Numbered from the stretch's first letter, positions 36,910 to 48,049 are shown. The stretch: 64,000 nt of DNA from Xanthostigma xanthostigma (GCA_963575645.1 OY754467.1:62001-126000); one strand, 5' to 3'. Translations and numbers: made by a program. The notes: generated from the sequence alone by a model not told the origin.

Positions 36910-37391
36910 TGAGTTACGACGCGTTGTTCAGAAAATCTATACAAATTTTACGTGAGCGAATGTCGATCAAATTTGAAAAAGTTTATCGACATCCGTGTTC
37001 CCGAAATTCAGGTAAAAACGCAAGAATTACTGCGTTTTGAAAAGTTTTTTCACAATTCGTTTTGATTTAAATATTTTGTCGTTAGATCCAAACACATTAT
37101 GAATCGAAATCCAAGCCGTCCGAAATGCATCAAAAGTTACGAAGATCTCCCGAGCGTGAAATTAATTGTCATTTGTTATCGTCCTAGTCTGCGATATTTT
37201 TATTTATATTTCTAAATGTCTATATTTCTATAAATATATATTTTTTTATGCACTTTCTTTCACTCAGTTACTTATTTCGTACCTCAAATTTTCAGATTCA
37301 ACGATCGCGCACAACGCGCGAGGGCTATCAATAAACAATAGCATTTTTTCTCAAGGTACAGAACCCTGAACAAACTAAAATATAAATCCGG

Positions 37392-37590
37392 TTTTTGACG
37401 TGATAACGTCTTATAAATTGATGAAACACCGGCTGCATGCACGAAAAAGTGTCACGTTCCGAAATGTGTCACGTTCCGCGCACGATCGGCCCAAGTTTGA
37501 CAGCTACTAAAATTTAGGTTATGTATTATTCGAGCGGAATACGTTATCACGTAAAACTATCGTCCGTAAACTGACTTTACAGACAACCAG
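37392..37590 (-). repeat. Repeat family B, short form, reverse copy
   Basis: Begins TTGACGTGATAACGTCTTAT and ends with the complement of GGTTGTCTGTAAAG. It is about 200 bp long and lacks the Helitron-derived middle of the long copies. It contains GTGTCACGTTCCG twice in tandem. Confidence 0.75.
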
Positions 37591-38020
37591 TTTTTTTTTG
37601 TTTTCAAACATACAACGCTTGCAGAATCTGTATTTTCTCCATTTCCTTCAGTGTCCCGATCTTCCCGTTTAGTTTAGACGTGGATAAAATAAAAAACAAA
37701 CATTGACCTAGCCCTATGTTTACTTAAAAAATTATTAACTTTTGTTGTTACAATAAAGCAAATACTTTGTGTTAAGTTAATTTCCTTAAAAATTATAACA
37801 AATAATTTTCTTATACATCTGATTATCATGATAAAAAAACTATGCAGTAATAGTTTCTTTTTTTTTATAATCGATTAATTGATATTTTATCAACTGTTTA
37901 TACATAAAAAAGTTCGGCTCTCGACTTATCTCGAGAGAAAGTTTTTTTTTTTTTTCTGATTACAGCACTCGCAGGAGGCAGTAAAAATTGTTGTCGTTTT
38001 CACTAGAATGTCAATTCACA

Positions 38021-38026
38021 TTTATT
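38021..38026 (-). terminator. eIF3b: eIF3b poly(A) signal
   Basis: AATAAA on the minus strand, about 40 bases after the eIF3b stop codon. It is the first canonical hexamer downstream. Confidence 0.55.
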
Positions 38027-38065
38027 TTCAATTCTTGGCAAAAAAAATTCAAAACAACTAAATTT

Positions 38066-41000
38066 TTAGTCGATTAATGAAATTTCTTCTTTGATGAAAA
38101 ATTCAACAACTTCTTCCTCGACATTCTTTGTATCAGAGTCTAATTCGTCCGTATCGATATCTGTAAAAAAAAGAACAAAAAAAACGTGTTAGTCAAACAA
38201 ATAACTTGAAAACTAAAATCCGAAGAAACAGATCAAACCGTTCGACGAAAGAAAATCGTTTTGTGGTAACGGTTTCTTGTAAGCAACACTAGAGGAGCGC
38301 GTGCCTACTTGCATCGTTACACATTTACTCTGTCCCCAAAAAGTGTCACTTGAAATCATATAGAATAATGAATAAAGCCGCATTTTCAGGGACGATTCCA
38401 AAAGAATTCGATAAAAAAAATAACTAAAAAAAAACACTCACTGTTTCTGAGTTCCAATCGTCTCGACTTCTGCTCGTTCCATTGTTCGATTCGTTTAGTT
38501 CTGTACGCTTCGAATTCTTTCATCAGCGCCGACCGTTTTTCGATAAGCTCCTTCGAAGCCTTCGTCATTCTCATCCTGTCTTTGCTTTCGAACTGGGCGT
38601 AATACTTCTTAAGATTCTTTTTGATGTCCTTCTGCTGCTTGATGGCCAGAAGCGACTGGGGCCGAGGTCTCCACAGCAGCTGCGCGAACGTGTCCAAGTT
38701 GATGCGCTTCAAAATCTTGCCCTGGAAAGACCAGATCCAGTAGCCGCAGTCGACTTTCACCTTCCATATCGACACGCCCGTCACGACGTACCGACCGGTC
38801 GGATCCCATTCCACGTCCGAAGTCTGGTAGTGATCGGTCGCGTTCATTATCGTGAAGTCGGTCGTGTCGACGAACTCCAGGGTGCCTCCCATCGTTCCGA
38901 GTCCGGCCAGAACGATGAACTGGCCGTTGGGCGACCAGAACAGATGGTTGCAGGGCTTCTTCTCGAATCGTTTCAGCAACGACGGGGCCTGACCTGTCTT
39001 GAGGCCGTAAAAGCTGACGTTGATGTTCGGAGCCTCGCCGTGAATTATCGCGAACTTAAGGCCGACCGGCTCCCAGGCGAACGCGTGGATCGGCTCCTTA
39101 ATCTCAACACTGTCGACGGGGATCTCCTTTTCGCGCATGTGAAATATTTCAAAATTGTAATACATTCCGGAATATTTCCGCTCGTTTTTCTCCTGGCGCG
39201 TCTTCGTGTAACGATCCACTTTGACGCACAAATAGTCTCCGGACTTTTGCCAATGTATCTTGCAGTCGGCGACGCTGAACAAGTTCTTGTTTCTGATTTC
39301 CACGCGGTTAGGAATTTCGAGCAATATCACTTTGGCGGGAACGTCTTTGTCTTCCGCGACCCAATAGGCCAACACGTTGTCCGTCGGCGACCAGCAGAAG
39401 TCTCTGATTCCGGAGATCTTTATCGATTTTTTGTCGAGAAGTCCGAACGACGGCGTTTCGTACACAGACAGCATATCGTGGCCCAGTCGAGCGAAATACT
39501 TGTCGTCGTGCGACCACCGGAAAATGGGCCATATCGACGGTCCGTCGGGAGAGAAAGAACGTTTTTCCAAGCCGGTCCTGAAAGAGTCGAATTATTTATT
39601 GATTTTGATTTCGGCATCTTATCAAATATTCGTTTCGAAACAATACTAAACATTTCCACTGTTCGATGTGTTTCGAGTACAAAGTAAAAAAAATTACAGA
39701 GTACGAAAAGAGAAACGACAACGATTCGCTCTACCCCGAGCGTATAACTGCCATCCGCATTGAACCCGAAGCAGTAAGTAATCGGGGCGAAAGGCGATAG
39801 GTCAAAAGCGGTCGGCGTTCATAAATACCTAATATCCCAGATAATGAGGCTTTTCTGTTCGTTGTTGTGATCGGCTTGGGGCGAATACGTGACGAGGTAC
39901 TTTTCACAGGGACTGAAGTCGATGAATTCAACGTTCGAATGTCCAAACTTCATGTATTGAGTAAATCGAGGCCCGCCCCAAAGGGCAACGCCCTGTCGAT
40001 GGAAAGTCGCCAAAAATGTCCCTAAAGGTGACCATTTTACGTAAGTCTGAGTCCAGCGCTGCAAACAAACAAACAAACAAAGAACGTTATTGAAAGTTGC
40101 TACAAAGCATACTATTAACTCAACGCAATATCGTTTTATATATAACAAATAATTATTGTAAAACTTGCCGATCTCTCTTCGACTTTGGTCGGATCCGGCT
40201 GACTGTTCTGCCACACTTGAACCGACTGACCCGAGCTGCAAACCACGCAGAACTGGTCGTAACCGTCGGGCTCCAACAAATAATAATGCAACTCTCCCTG
40301 TCCCTTGTACGGCTGAGGTTCGGGAGGTTGCCACTCGTCCGGTATTTCATCGTATTTGTTGAAATCGGTAAATATATTCACCAAAAACGTATGAACCTTG
40401 TCTAATTTGTAGTTATTGGTCAGTTTAACTGCTTCCAATGCATTCGCCGGACTCGCATACTCGAGAAAGATGTAGCCTTTCGTCTGTCCGTTTTCGTTCG
40501 TGGGATAATAGTCGTTTACTATGGTGCCGAATTTACTGAATATTTTATTGATGACCGATTTGAGTTTTTCAAGCCGATCGGGCCCCACTTGGGGCACGCC
40601 GTCTACAACTATGACGGATTCGTAGCCGTCCGTTTCTTTAGGTTTCTGAGCCAAGATATCTCCGAGTAATTCTGTTAGAAGCGAAACAACAAGTCATTAA
40701 AAGAAAGTCACAATATAGGTTATGGTCAAAAACAGAAAAAATATCGAATACTCGTGAACTTTCTACACGTGTCAAAGTGTAAATGACGTCTAAAAAATCG
40801 TACGAAATTGCGTTGACTACTCTTAAATCGCTACAACGTTCATTGCTTTTTCCGCAACGTGCACGCTCAAGCAAAGCATATGGCCGGCAAAGTCCATGTT
40901 GAAAAAAATGCTCCAGCAAAATATATAAAATTTTACCTTCGTCTTTGATATCGTCCACAAAATCTTCTGGATCACTAAAGTCCGGCTCACCGTCCCGCGA

Positions 41001-41072
41001 TGGATCGTTTAATTCATCTTTAGTATTATCACCATTGTGATTGGATTTATCCTCCGCTTTCTTTTTGGCCAT
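38066..41072 (-). CDS. eIF3b: Eukaryotic translation initiation factor 3 subunit B
   Basis: Five exons, in gene order 41072-40937, 40671-40169, 40058-39829, 39577-38442, 38160-38066. Together they encode 699 residues, the usual length for insect eIF3b. The ATG at 41072 (TCAAAATGGCC) is preferred over the in-frame ATG at 41090 for its stronger context and the Lys-rich MAKKK start. An acidic leader ([15 protein letters not shown]) is followed by an RRM near 60-150 ([18 protein letters not shown]). Then come WD-type propeller blades from about 200 to 570 ([49 protein letters not shown]) and an Arg/Lys-rich C-terminal helix. The tail ends [18 protein letters not shown], the conserved tail region. 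eIF3b is the scaffold subunit that holds eIF3a, g and i on the 40S ribosome. Intron 2 uses a GC donor (ATCG|GCAAGT at 40169/40168). Its 3' end converges on the QRICH2-like gene. Confidence 0.95.
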
Positions 41073-42064
41073 TTTGATGGTTACAAACACGGGTCGGAAA
41101 CGTGAACCGATTCACGTGAAGTTGCAAGTTGTTCGCGCAACACCCATTGCACAAGTACCAACTTACATACAAGTACCGCTTCAAAAGTAACTAAAAACGT
41201 GGCGATGACTTGTAAAGTTCGATTCACAAATGTCATATCCCACGCCCACCGTTCCTGAGATATTCTTATCGACGCTGTTTCTCGTTTTAAAAATCGAATA
41301 TTTACACAAAACTTGTACGTCTATTTATTTGGAATAAGAAATGCTTATAGCACGGTCTTGTCTGCACAAATAACGTTTCGAACTATCTTTGATATTTTAA
41401 AAAGTCTTGACTCGGTTTGACGCGCTTATTTTTAAAATGACTTTAGTCTAAACTGTCCAGTTAACTCGAAATTTCATTAAAAATTTAAATGTTCAGTTCA
41501 TGTAAAAATCAAAGTCCATAAGTAGTTCGTTATTAGTGAATTATTTTGCCTATAAGTAGTTTTTAGTAGTGAATCAATTTCAAAAACAAAATATAAACAG
41601 TCGTTTTGAACAGTGGGGGTGAAAAGTGAGTGAAATAAGCGATTTGCACCCGGGAGAAATCGTACTGGGCAGTTTAGATAGATAGATAGATAAAAGTCTT
41701 TATTTTTTTGATACAGATGTAGGTACATAAATAGCGTCAATTAAATACTTAGTTATAAAAATTCGTCCAATTTGTAGTAATTTGTAGTACTGGGCAGTTT
41801 ACAGTTATGTTTTTATACAAAAACAAAATAATTTTAAATCCATCAGTTATACATATACAAAATATGATTGCATAATGCAATAATATTAGAAAGAAAATAA
41901 ACAATTACTACACATAAAACAATGCAATTCGTTGAATCAAATAAAAGACATCGTGCAAAATCAGCAGATTGCAAAACAACACAGTACTAGGCGAAAACAC
42001 TCCACGCAAATAATGAATTGGTGTTTAGAACGCGACTTGAAAAAAAAATTTCAGTCCTAGCAAG
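41073..42064. promoter_or_regulatory. Divergent spacer between eIF3b and a yellow-like gene
   Basis: About 1 kb that must contain both promoters. It holds the short LINE insertion at 41677-41786. Just before the yellow-like start codon, ATTTCAG at about 42048-42054 could be the acceptor of a 5' UTR intron, as both yellow-g paralogues have one. Confidence 0.4.
41677..41786 (-). mobile_element. Very short 5'-truncated LINE insertion with 15-bp duplication
   Basis: 110 bp flanked by identical 15-base repeats GTACTGGGCAGTTTA at 41662-41676 and 41787-41801. One edge is a GATA tetranucleotide run, as at the LINE fragment at 56655, so on the minus strand the element ends in (TATC)n. Long target duplication, 5' truncation and a microsatellite tail are typical of target-primed reverse transcription. 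Confidence 0.85.
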
Positions 42065-43812
42065 ATGTTCGTCGGCGGAGGTTTAACGGTTTTATTGAAT
42101 TTAATCGGTCTAATCCAAAGTTGGAATTTAACTGAGCTGAACATCGAGCCCAACTATTTTATTTCGGCCGTGTCTGTCTATCGAAGTCGGGCATTTCTCT
42201 GTTTGCCGCGATTCGCGAACCGGACAACGGCCACTTTGATCGAAGTGCCGTGGGGCGGCGAGAACTCGTACGCTTTCAGAACTCGCGCCAAAGTCTATCC
42301 GTCGCCGAATTCTCAGGTAGAAAAATCAAGCGCTGCGCTTCTTAAATTATTAAATAATGTTACGATTCGTTACAGATTCTCGGCGACTGCACCGGCATAC
42401 AGAGTTGCACTTCGATCGACGTTGATTCGAGAGGCCGCCTCTGGATTCTGGACGCCGGACGCGGCGCGGACTGTCCGGCCAAAGTGATCGTCTTCAACTT
42501 GTACTACGGCAGCGAGTTGCAGCAATGCGATCTGACCGACGTGTCCGGGAGTGGACTGGTTCAGATCGTTGTCGATCCGGTGATCAGTCACGAGTACGGA
42601 TCGAGGGCCTACGTCACCAATCCGGCCGAAGGACAGCTGATCGTTTATGCGCTCAAGGAGAGGCGATGGTGGAGATTGAAAATGGTCGCCAAAGGCGCCG
42701 ACTTCGTCGAGGGCGCGCTGATGGCGCTGTCCCGAAGGGAGCCGAGTCTCTTCGTTGCGGGCAGGCAGTCGAACGAGATCTACCTGTACAACTTGAACAA
42801 CGTCAGGAGATCGCCAGGGCCGCCTGCCGTCGTTGGAAACGTACGTCGAAAAATATAGACCGTTTTATATAAATACTAGCGGCCCTGTACGTGCTTCGCT
42901 ACGTATAAAGTGAAATAATAAAACAATTTAATTGGAACATCTATCTATCTATCTATCTATTTTATTAATTGCTAGCTATTTTAAAATATACATGGGCGTA
43001 TATGTGTGTATGTCGAGCACTCCGGCTGCGCCGTCGTGCTCGAAAAAAAAGCATTTATTTTAAACGATATTCAGTTTTTTTACATCCTCGATCTAGATAT
43101 ATGGTTGTTAAGTTCGTTGCGCCATCTATTGAATATTCACTCAATCCAGTCAACAGATAATTATGACTTTCAAGGAATAGACAAATAATTTGCAATAAAA
43201 TAATATTGCGACTATAAATTGAAATGTAAGCTATCCTATCTTTAAAGTTGGGTCGAATTGCACACGGTGTGCAAATCAAATTTAAAATCGGTTCAGTAGT
43301 TCAGGAGTTCATCGCGGACAAACATGTGACACGTAATTTTTATATATAAAGATATATTTTTTTTATTTATTATACTGACTTTCCTCCAGATCGAAGCGCA
43401 AATGGCGAACGTAAGCTTGGTCGGCAACAAATTGGGCTCTTCGTCCGGACTGGTCGTCGATTACAAAGGCGGTCTAAACTATTACTTGACACGCGACTTC
43501 GCAGTCGTCCGATGGGACACCAAGTAAGATTTAAAACGTATTAAAATGCATTGATTGAGAATCATAGAAACGCGTTTACTTATCGGCAAATCCGTTTTCA
43601 GAAAACCGCTGGTGGCCGAAAATCACAACATACTGATACAGTCGGCCGAAACTCTACCGTCCGTGTCCCAGTTATTCGTCGGACCGCAGTACGGCGTCTG
43701 GGCGGTCGTCAATCCGCCCGAACCGGGAAGCGAAGCCGAGCTGGCGATGCCCGACGACCACATCGTCAGGAGGCGATGTGTCAGAGTTATGAAATACAGC
43801 GTTTTTCATTAA
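42065..43812 (+). CDS. Diverged yellow/MRJP-family secreted protein
   Basis: Four exons: 42065-42316, 42376-42840, 43390-43523, 43602-43812; 353 residues, phases closed. A hydrophobic N-terminus (LTVLLNLIGLIQS) suggests a signal peptide. Yellow-family features in order are SVYRSRAFLCLPRF, VDSRGRLWILDAGR near 105-120, then LVVDYKGGLNYYL and the late AENHNILIQSAETLPSVSQL. The usual Asn-rich ending is replaced by a polar tail with RRRCVRVMKYS. It is shorter and more diverged than the two yellow-g-type genes nearby, and I cannot name the subfamily. The role is unknown; relatives act in pigmentation, cuticle or eggshell. Intron 2 carries a repeat at 42876-43356. Confidence 0.8.
42876..43356 (+). 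repeat. CTAGC-headed repeat in the yellow-like gene intron
   Basis: Begins CTAGCGGCCCTGTACGTGCT and ends AAAATCGGTTCAGTAGTTCA, then ACATGTGACACGTAATTTTT and TATATATAAAGAT. This head-and-tail pattern resembles widespread short RTE/SINE-like retroposon fragments of insects. An ATCT tetranucleotide run lies at about 42942-42960. It encodes no protein. Confidence 0.6.
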
Positions 43813-43930
43813 TTAACTACTACCTTATTGCTAAACTAACTATTTATACTTATTTTTATATGCAATTTTATAATTAAAAGAAATGTGATAATATTATAAT
43901 TTTTTTATTTTTTAGCACCTCATTTAATCA

Positions 43931-44897
43931 TATATATATATATATTAATACGTTAAGGTTAAAGATGTTTGCCTCCCTTTTTAGAAAAAACCACACAATT
44001 TCTCCACATAAATTATATATCATTTTACAGATAATTGCTTGCTCTACTGACATCGACAACTAAAAAATTTATTATTGCTTTTGTTTTTGTAAATTAATTA
44101 ACAGCAACGTTGAACAACGTCTGCCATCTGACGGCTATAATTTTGAAACAACGTAAACACTTCAATCTGTCATCTGACCTTCATATTGTAAATACTGCCA
44201 TCTGACGGGCAACGCTGAACAACGTCACAGCAATGCTACTTGCGCCTCTATATGACAATTTTAGTACAATTTTCTTCGATCTGTCATCTGAGCTTCATAT
44301 TGTAATACAACAAAAAGAAGAACATTATAAGCAGTGTGCAAAATTAGAAACGAATTGAATACCTACAATCATATTTAAAAAAAAAAAACTCGGGTCGCAG
44401 TGCGAAACCCTGCCGACAATATAGTGTATTTGCTTTTATAAGCAGTGTGGCTCTATTGTATGAACTTAACTTTGTTTTTGGACAAAATAAAAAAATTACC
44501 CTCTAATACACCCCTTAAAACAACATGTTTTTACTTAATTTCAATACTACATACCAATTCAACATCTGTACCAAATTATATACACCCTTCAGTATGTAAA
44601 TCCATATCAGTAAACTTGCGTTTTCATAAAACTTGTAAGTCCGGTCCTGTCGGGCCGATTTTATTTAAATTTTAGCAGCACATTTCAATAATTACTAAAG
44701 GGTTAAATTTCAAATTTGAAGTGATTCTGAGAATTTTTTCCGTATTTTTGGGCCCAAAAACATTTTTCAACCCCTAAATACCCCCCTTAAAATGGCCCGA
44801 TCGGGCCCATTTTAAATAGGCTTCTTGCGATGATGGATTCCAACATGTGGACCAAATTTCGTTTAAATCGATTAAGTCTGTCGAGAGTTATCGTGGT

Positions 44898-44977
<80 letters not shown>

Positions 44978-45175
44978 TATATAAACATTTCCAAAAATGG
45001 TGCCAAACTTCTTAGAAACTTATGAAACGTCGAGAAATTTTGGTCCGACCCCTAGGTCCCGCCATCCGACCGACGCCAATAGTGTAAGTGCCTTATGGCA
45101 AATACACTAAAAAGTTGTAAAGTGATAATTATTATACTTATTTAGTGCGAATAATTCGCACAGGTCACGCTAGTT
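43931..45175 (-). repeat. Repeat family C, copy 2, interrupted by repeat A
   Basis: The left part (to about 44384) and the right part (from about 45117) match 30624-31075 in order. The 730 bases between are absent there. A TCTGTCATCTGA motif is present twice in the left part, suggesting a small internal duplication. Confidence 0.75.
44385..45116 (-). mobile_element. Repeat family A, copy 2, nested in repeat C
   Basis: The reverse complement matches 693-1250 and 1575-1650. It runs from ACTCGGGTCGCAGTGCG on the left to about TACACTAAAAAGTT on the right. It includes an expanded AT dinucleotide tract (about 44902-44975) where copy 1 has only TATATATATG. There is no Helitron-like block at the position where copy 1 has one. 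Confidence 0.75.
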
Positions 45176-45616
45176 TGTCTAAAATATATTAAAATTTCAA
45201 AAGGTTATCTGAAATAAATTACAATTTTTTAGAAAACTTTTTTCATTAAAATAGTTTGTCATACTGTCTGCCAATATTATTTTAAATGTTTTCGACGAAA
45301 AAAAGTCTTTCTGTAGTAGATTTTTCTATAAAATAAAATCGTCCTAAGTTTATTAACGTCAATTTTGTGTAAAAAGCAAAAATTACCTACGTAAAGCTAC
45401 ATTTATACTTTACCCACATCGTTACTGAAAAAATAATTTTGTAGGACACGTTTTCTGTGCCTATGACTTTCGTGTAATTTTCGTGTACGTAGACCTCAGA
45501 TAAATTGATTATTTAATTTAATATCTCACGCTTTTACTGAGCTGTGTTATATTATGAAACTTTTGAAAGAGGAAAAATTTACAATTGAAAAAGGACAATT
45601 CAACAAATATATTTTT

Positions 45617-45622
45617 TTTATT
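45617..45622 (-). terminator. Poly(A) signal of the minus-strand yellow-g-type gene
   Basis: AATAAA on the minus strand, about 200 bases after the stop codon at 45824. Confidence 0.4.
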
Positions 45623-45823
45623 CACATTCAAACAAACAAAACAGTATCAACAACAAACAAACATACTAAAAAAAAAAAACAAAACAAAACAGGCAACAGT
45701 TGTAAAATTTCATTAACAAATTTTTCAGTCGTAATAACAAATTGACCGACGATGAAAAACGTAGTCATTTTCAACATCGTCCAACGTTTGGCTTTTGTCG
45801 GCGCTGTAAATTTTTCGAACTGA

Positions 45824-46948
45824 TCAACAGGATCCCTGCATGACAGACAATTGTTGCACTGCTCCACAGCCAACCGTGCCCTGGATGTAGTCGGGGAAAT
45901 TGCTTTCGAGAACGCGCATGCGTCCCCTCTTGTAATCGGCCAGCGCGTGGGTGGCCAGTTGGCAAGTTTGCGACCTGTAGACGGGCAAGAAACTCTCCGA
46001 TCTGAAAGGACCGTTCGCGTCCCACCTGTACACTTCCGGCTGTCCTTCGTAGCGGAAGAATATCGCCGAGCCGTTGTCCGTGCCGAGAATGACGAGTTTC
46101 GACGGTTTCGGTCCGGCGTCTTGGACGCGTCCTTGGGCCGATCCGCGACGCAAGAAGTCGGAACGGATCGAGAACATTCGCGAAGAAGACAAGTACGAGA
46201 AGAAGAGCACGTTGTTGCCGCAAGATTTGCGCACGAGGGCCAAGTAGAGAACGTCTCTGCGCGCGCAGCCGGCCGTGACGGCTTTCGGCAACACGACGCG
46301 GTAACCTCGTCCGGCGGCGACGTCGTACACGAGGATGGCTCGCGTCGCGGCGTCGCTCACGTAGACGTAGCACCGTCCGTTGGCGGCGTAGTCGACAACC
46401 AAATATTGCAGCCGACTGGCGGCGCACACCAGGCCGGACAGCTCCAGGATTTTCACGACTTTGCCGGTCTTGACCGAGAGGGCGACGATTTTCGGCGGGC
46501 AGCGACGGATCGGAGTGTCGAGCGTGTTGACTATGCCGACGTCGAGAACCCACAGGATGTCCTGGGCATCGAGGAAGATGTCGACGACCGACTGCAGCGC
46601 CTGGCAGTTGCCTTCTTCTTGGAGCGACCAGCACGGGAACGGCGTGAGGGTGGCCTGGCATCCGCGGCCACGCAGCGAAGTCTTAGCCAAGGTGGCCGGA
46701 ACGCCGGAACGGTATCTGGGCAGGGCGACGAACACGTCGTCGCGGTAGATTTGGGCGCGAGTCGCGATCACGTTCTTGCCGATGTAGCGTCCTGACGATT
46801 TGAAAATGGCTTTCGTCGAGGCGCACGGCCACTCGTAAGAGCCGCCCGTCCACTGGATCACTCGCGTCTCCTTGGAGGCGTCGTTGCAGCTGGCGTAAGC
46901 GCCGCTCGCCAGCGCAGCCAGGCATCCGATTAACAATAGCGTCGTCAT
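45824..46948 (-). CDS. yellow-g: Yellow-g-type secreted protein, coding region without introns
   Basis: One open frame of 374 residues. The signal peptide is MTTLLLIGCLAALASGAYA, with likely cleavage before SCND. The MRJP/yellow region has the yellow-g signature: a WPCAST-type start, RNVIATR-like KNVIATR, TPFPCWSLQEEGNCQALQ, LWVLDVGIVNTL, RRCPPKIVA, LQYLVVDYA, GYRVVLPKAV, DVLYLALV, LGTDNGSAIFFR and ESNFPDY. The Cys pattern is the same as in the paralogue at 51475-52865, and the central 104 residues are about 92% identical. That paralogue has three introns in its coding region; here the matching points read straight through. A 5' UTR intron is likely (acceptor near 46960-47000, donor GTAAGT at 47171-47176). 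In Drosophila, yellow-g and yellow-g2 are made in the ovary and help harden the eggshell. Which of the two this is, and the role here, are inference. Confidence 0.88.
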   Translation of the reverse strand: MTTLLLIGCLAALASGAYASCNDASKETRVIQWTGGSYEWPCASTKAIFKSSGRYIGKNVIATRAQIYRDDVFVALPRYRSGVPATLAKTSLRGRGCQATLTPFPCWSLQEEGNCQALQSVVDIFLDAQDILWVLDVGIVNTLDTPIRRCPPKIVALSVKTGKVVKILELSGLVCAASRLQYLVVDYAANGRCYVYVSDAATRAILVYDVAAGRGYRVVLPKAVTAGCARRDVLYLALVRKSCGNNVLFFSYLSSSRMFSIRSDFLRRGSAQGRVQDAGPKPSKLVILGTDNGSAIFFRYEGQPEVYRWDANGPFRSESFLPVYRSQTCQLATHALADYKRGRMRVLESNFPDYIQGTVGCGAVQQLSVMQGSC

Positions 46949-47170
46949 TATAGTATGTCTGCAATTGTGGACTCTTTAGATAAGCGGCTCCGAATCCTAA
47001 AAATATAATAGTTCAGATTATAATAAAATAAACACTATCTTTTAGATTTAAAAAGGTGCTGATTACAATCGTTACAAATTTTTATCAAAGTGAATTTGTT
47101 GAGTTTTGAAGAACAAATTGTAAACTTATTGTAAAGATTTTTTTTTTTCAAATTAGTTTAGTGCTGTTCT

Positions 47171-47249
47171 ACTTACCCCGAGTTTGAACTGAGGGCGGAG
47201 CGACAGATTGTGTGTCCCGTCCATCGGTTAAGACACCTTTTATATATGT
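47171..47249 (-). promoter_or_regulatory. TATA box and non-coding first exon of the minus-strand yellow-g gene
   Basis: On the minus strand a TATA box (CATATATAAAAGG, 47249-47237) is followed by a short untranslated exon. The exon ends in a consensus donor (CGGG|GTAAGT, donor 47176-47171). An acceptor lies just before the coding exon (TTTTTAG at about 47000, or TTGCAG at about 46963). The intron would be about 170-210 bases. Confidence 0.6.
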
Positions 47250-48049
47250 TTGACAACTAATTTGATGTGTTTTGCAAACTGTGCATTGTTGACGGTTGTC
47301 TCGGCTCGACATTCGACGACTGCACTTCTTGTTTACACGGCGGCCATTTGTTTACCGTAACATTCCAAAACAAACGCCTGTCCGCGATCCAGAATTGCAA
47401 AAAACTACCTTATTTATATTTTAATGAAAATGTTATTTTTTTCGTATCTTCCGCGTTTGTACAAAGACGTAGTCGAGACCGTAGAAGCGCCGATTTTTTT
47501 TATAAGGATCGTCATGACTCCGCGGTTTAGAAAAGCTGTCTTTTTTCTAAGGAACTTGAGAAATGAAAAACGACGATTCCTTGAGAGATTCTGAGGCAGA
47601 CTTTCAGAGAATATTCAAACGCCAAAACAACACAGTAAAGCAAAAGATATGCCGAACTTAACTTTCTTTGACTTAAAGCAGCGTCAAATTTAAGATATTT
47701 CTCCAAAAAATATAGTATTTATTTAAAGCACTAAAAGAGCCACAAAAATCGAAATATTTTAATTCTGAAACCGACACCAACTTCCGTATCTCATATTAAA
47801 GACATATTTTTAGCAGATTTTGCTAACACGCCCTTAACTCCTAAACAAAATAAAAATATACTGAAGTTTGCTTTAACCGATCGGAAACGAAGTGTGTCTT
47901 TTTCAATTCATTTTCAATTTGAAAATGATCTGAGTTATTCCGATTATCACCTGCAGAAATTTCTATTCTTTTAGTGTCTTATAAAAATTCATAAAATACC
48001 TACTTCTTTTAGGCTCATTTCTAGTTTTAATTAATTAGTCCGTTTAGTG
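47250..48049. other. Intergenic, nothing recognised
   Basis: No gene or repeat supported. A frame at 47267-47530 is Cys-containing but has no recognisable domain and overlaps promoter DNA, so it is taken as chance. Confidence 0.4.

Larger units (their letters stand above)
36910..38065. other. Region between convergent QRICH2 and eIF3b genes
   Basis: Holds the 3' UTR of the QRICH2-like gene (a candidate AATAAA is at 37330-37335), a reverse-oriented B repeat at 37392-37590, and the eIF3b poly(A) signal at 38021-38026. No further gene was seen. Confidence 0.5.
43813..45823. other. Spacer filled by nested repeats
   Basis: Contains repeat C copy 2 (43931-45175), which is split by repeat A copy 2 (44385-45116). 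From 45176 to 45823 it is AT-rich and contains the poly(A) signal of the minus-strand yellow gene at 45617-45622. Confidence 0.6.

Noticed and set aside
38482..39687. 401-codon plus-strand frame opposite eIF3b
   Set aside because: Antisense shadow of the longest eIF3b exon, with no similarity to a known family.
44902..44975. AT dinucleotide tract as a separate feature
   Set aside because: It is an internal expansion of repeat A copy 2 and is described there.
45851..46795. 314-codon plus-strand frame opposite the intronless yellow-g gene
   Set aside because: Antisense shadow; the minus frame has a signal peptide and the full yellow family pattern.
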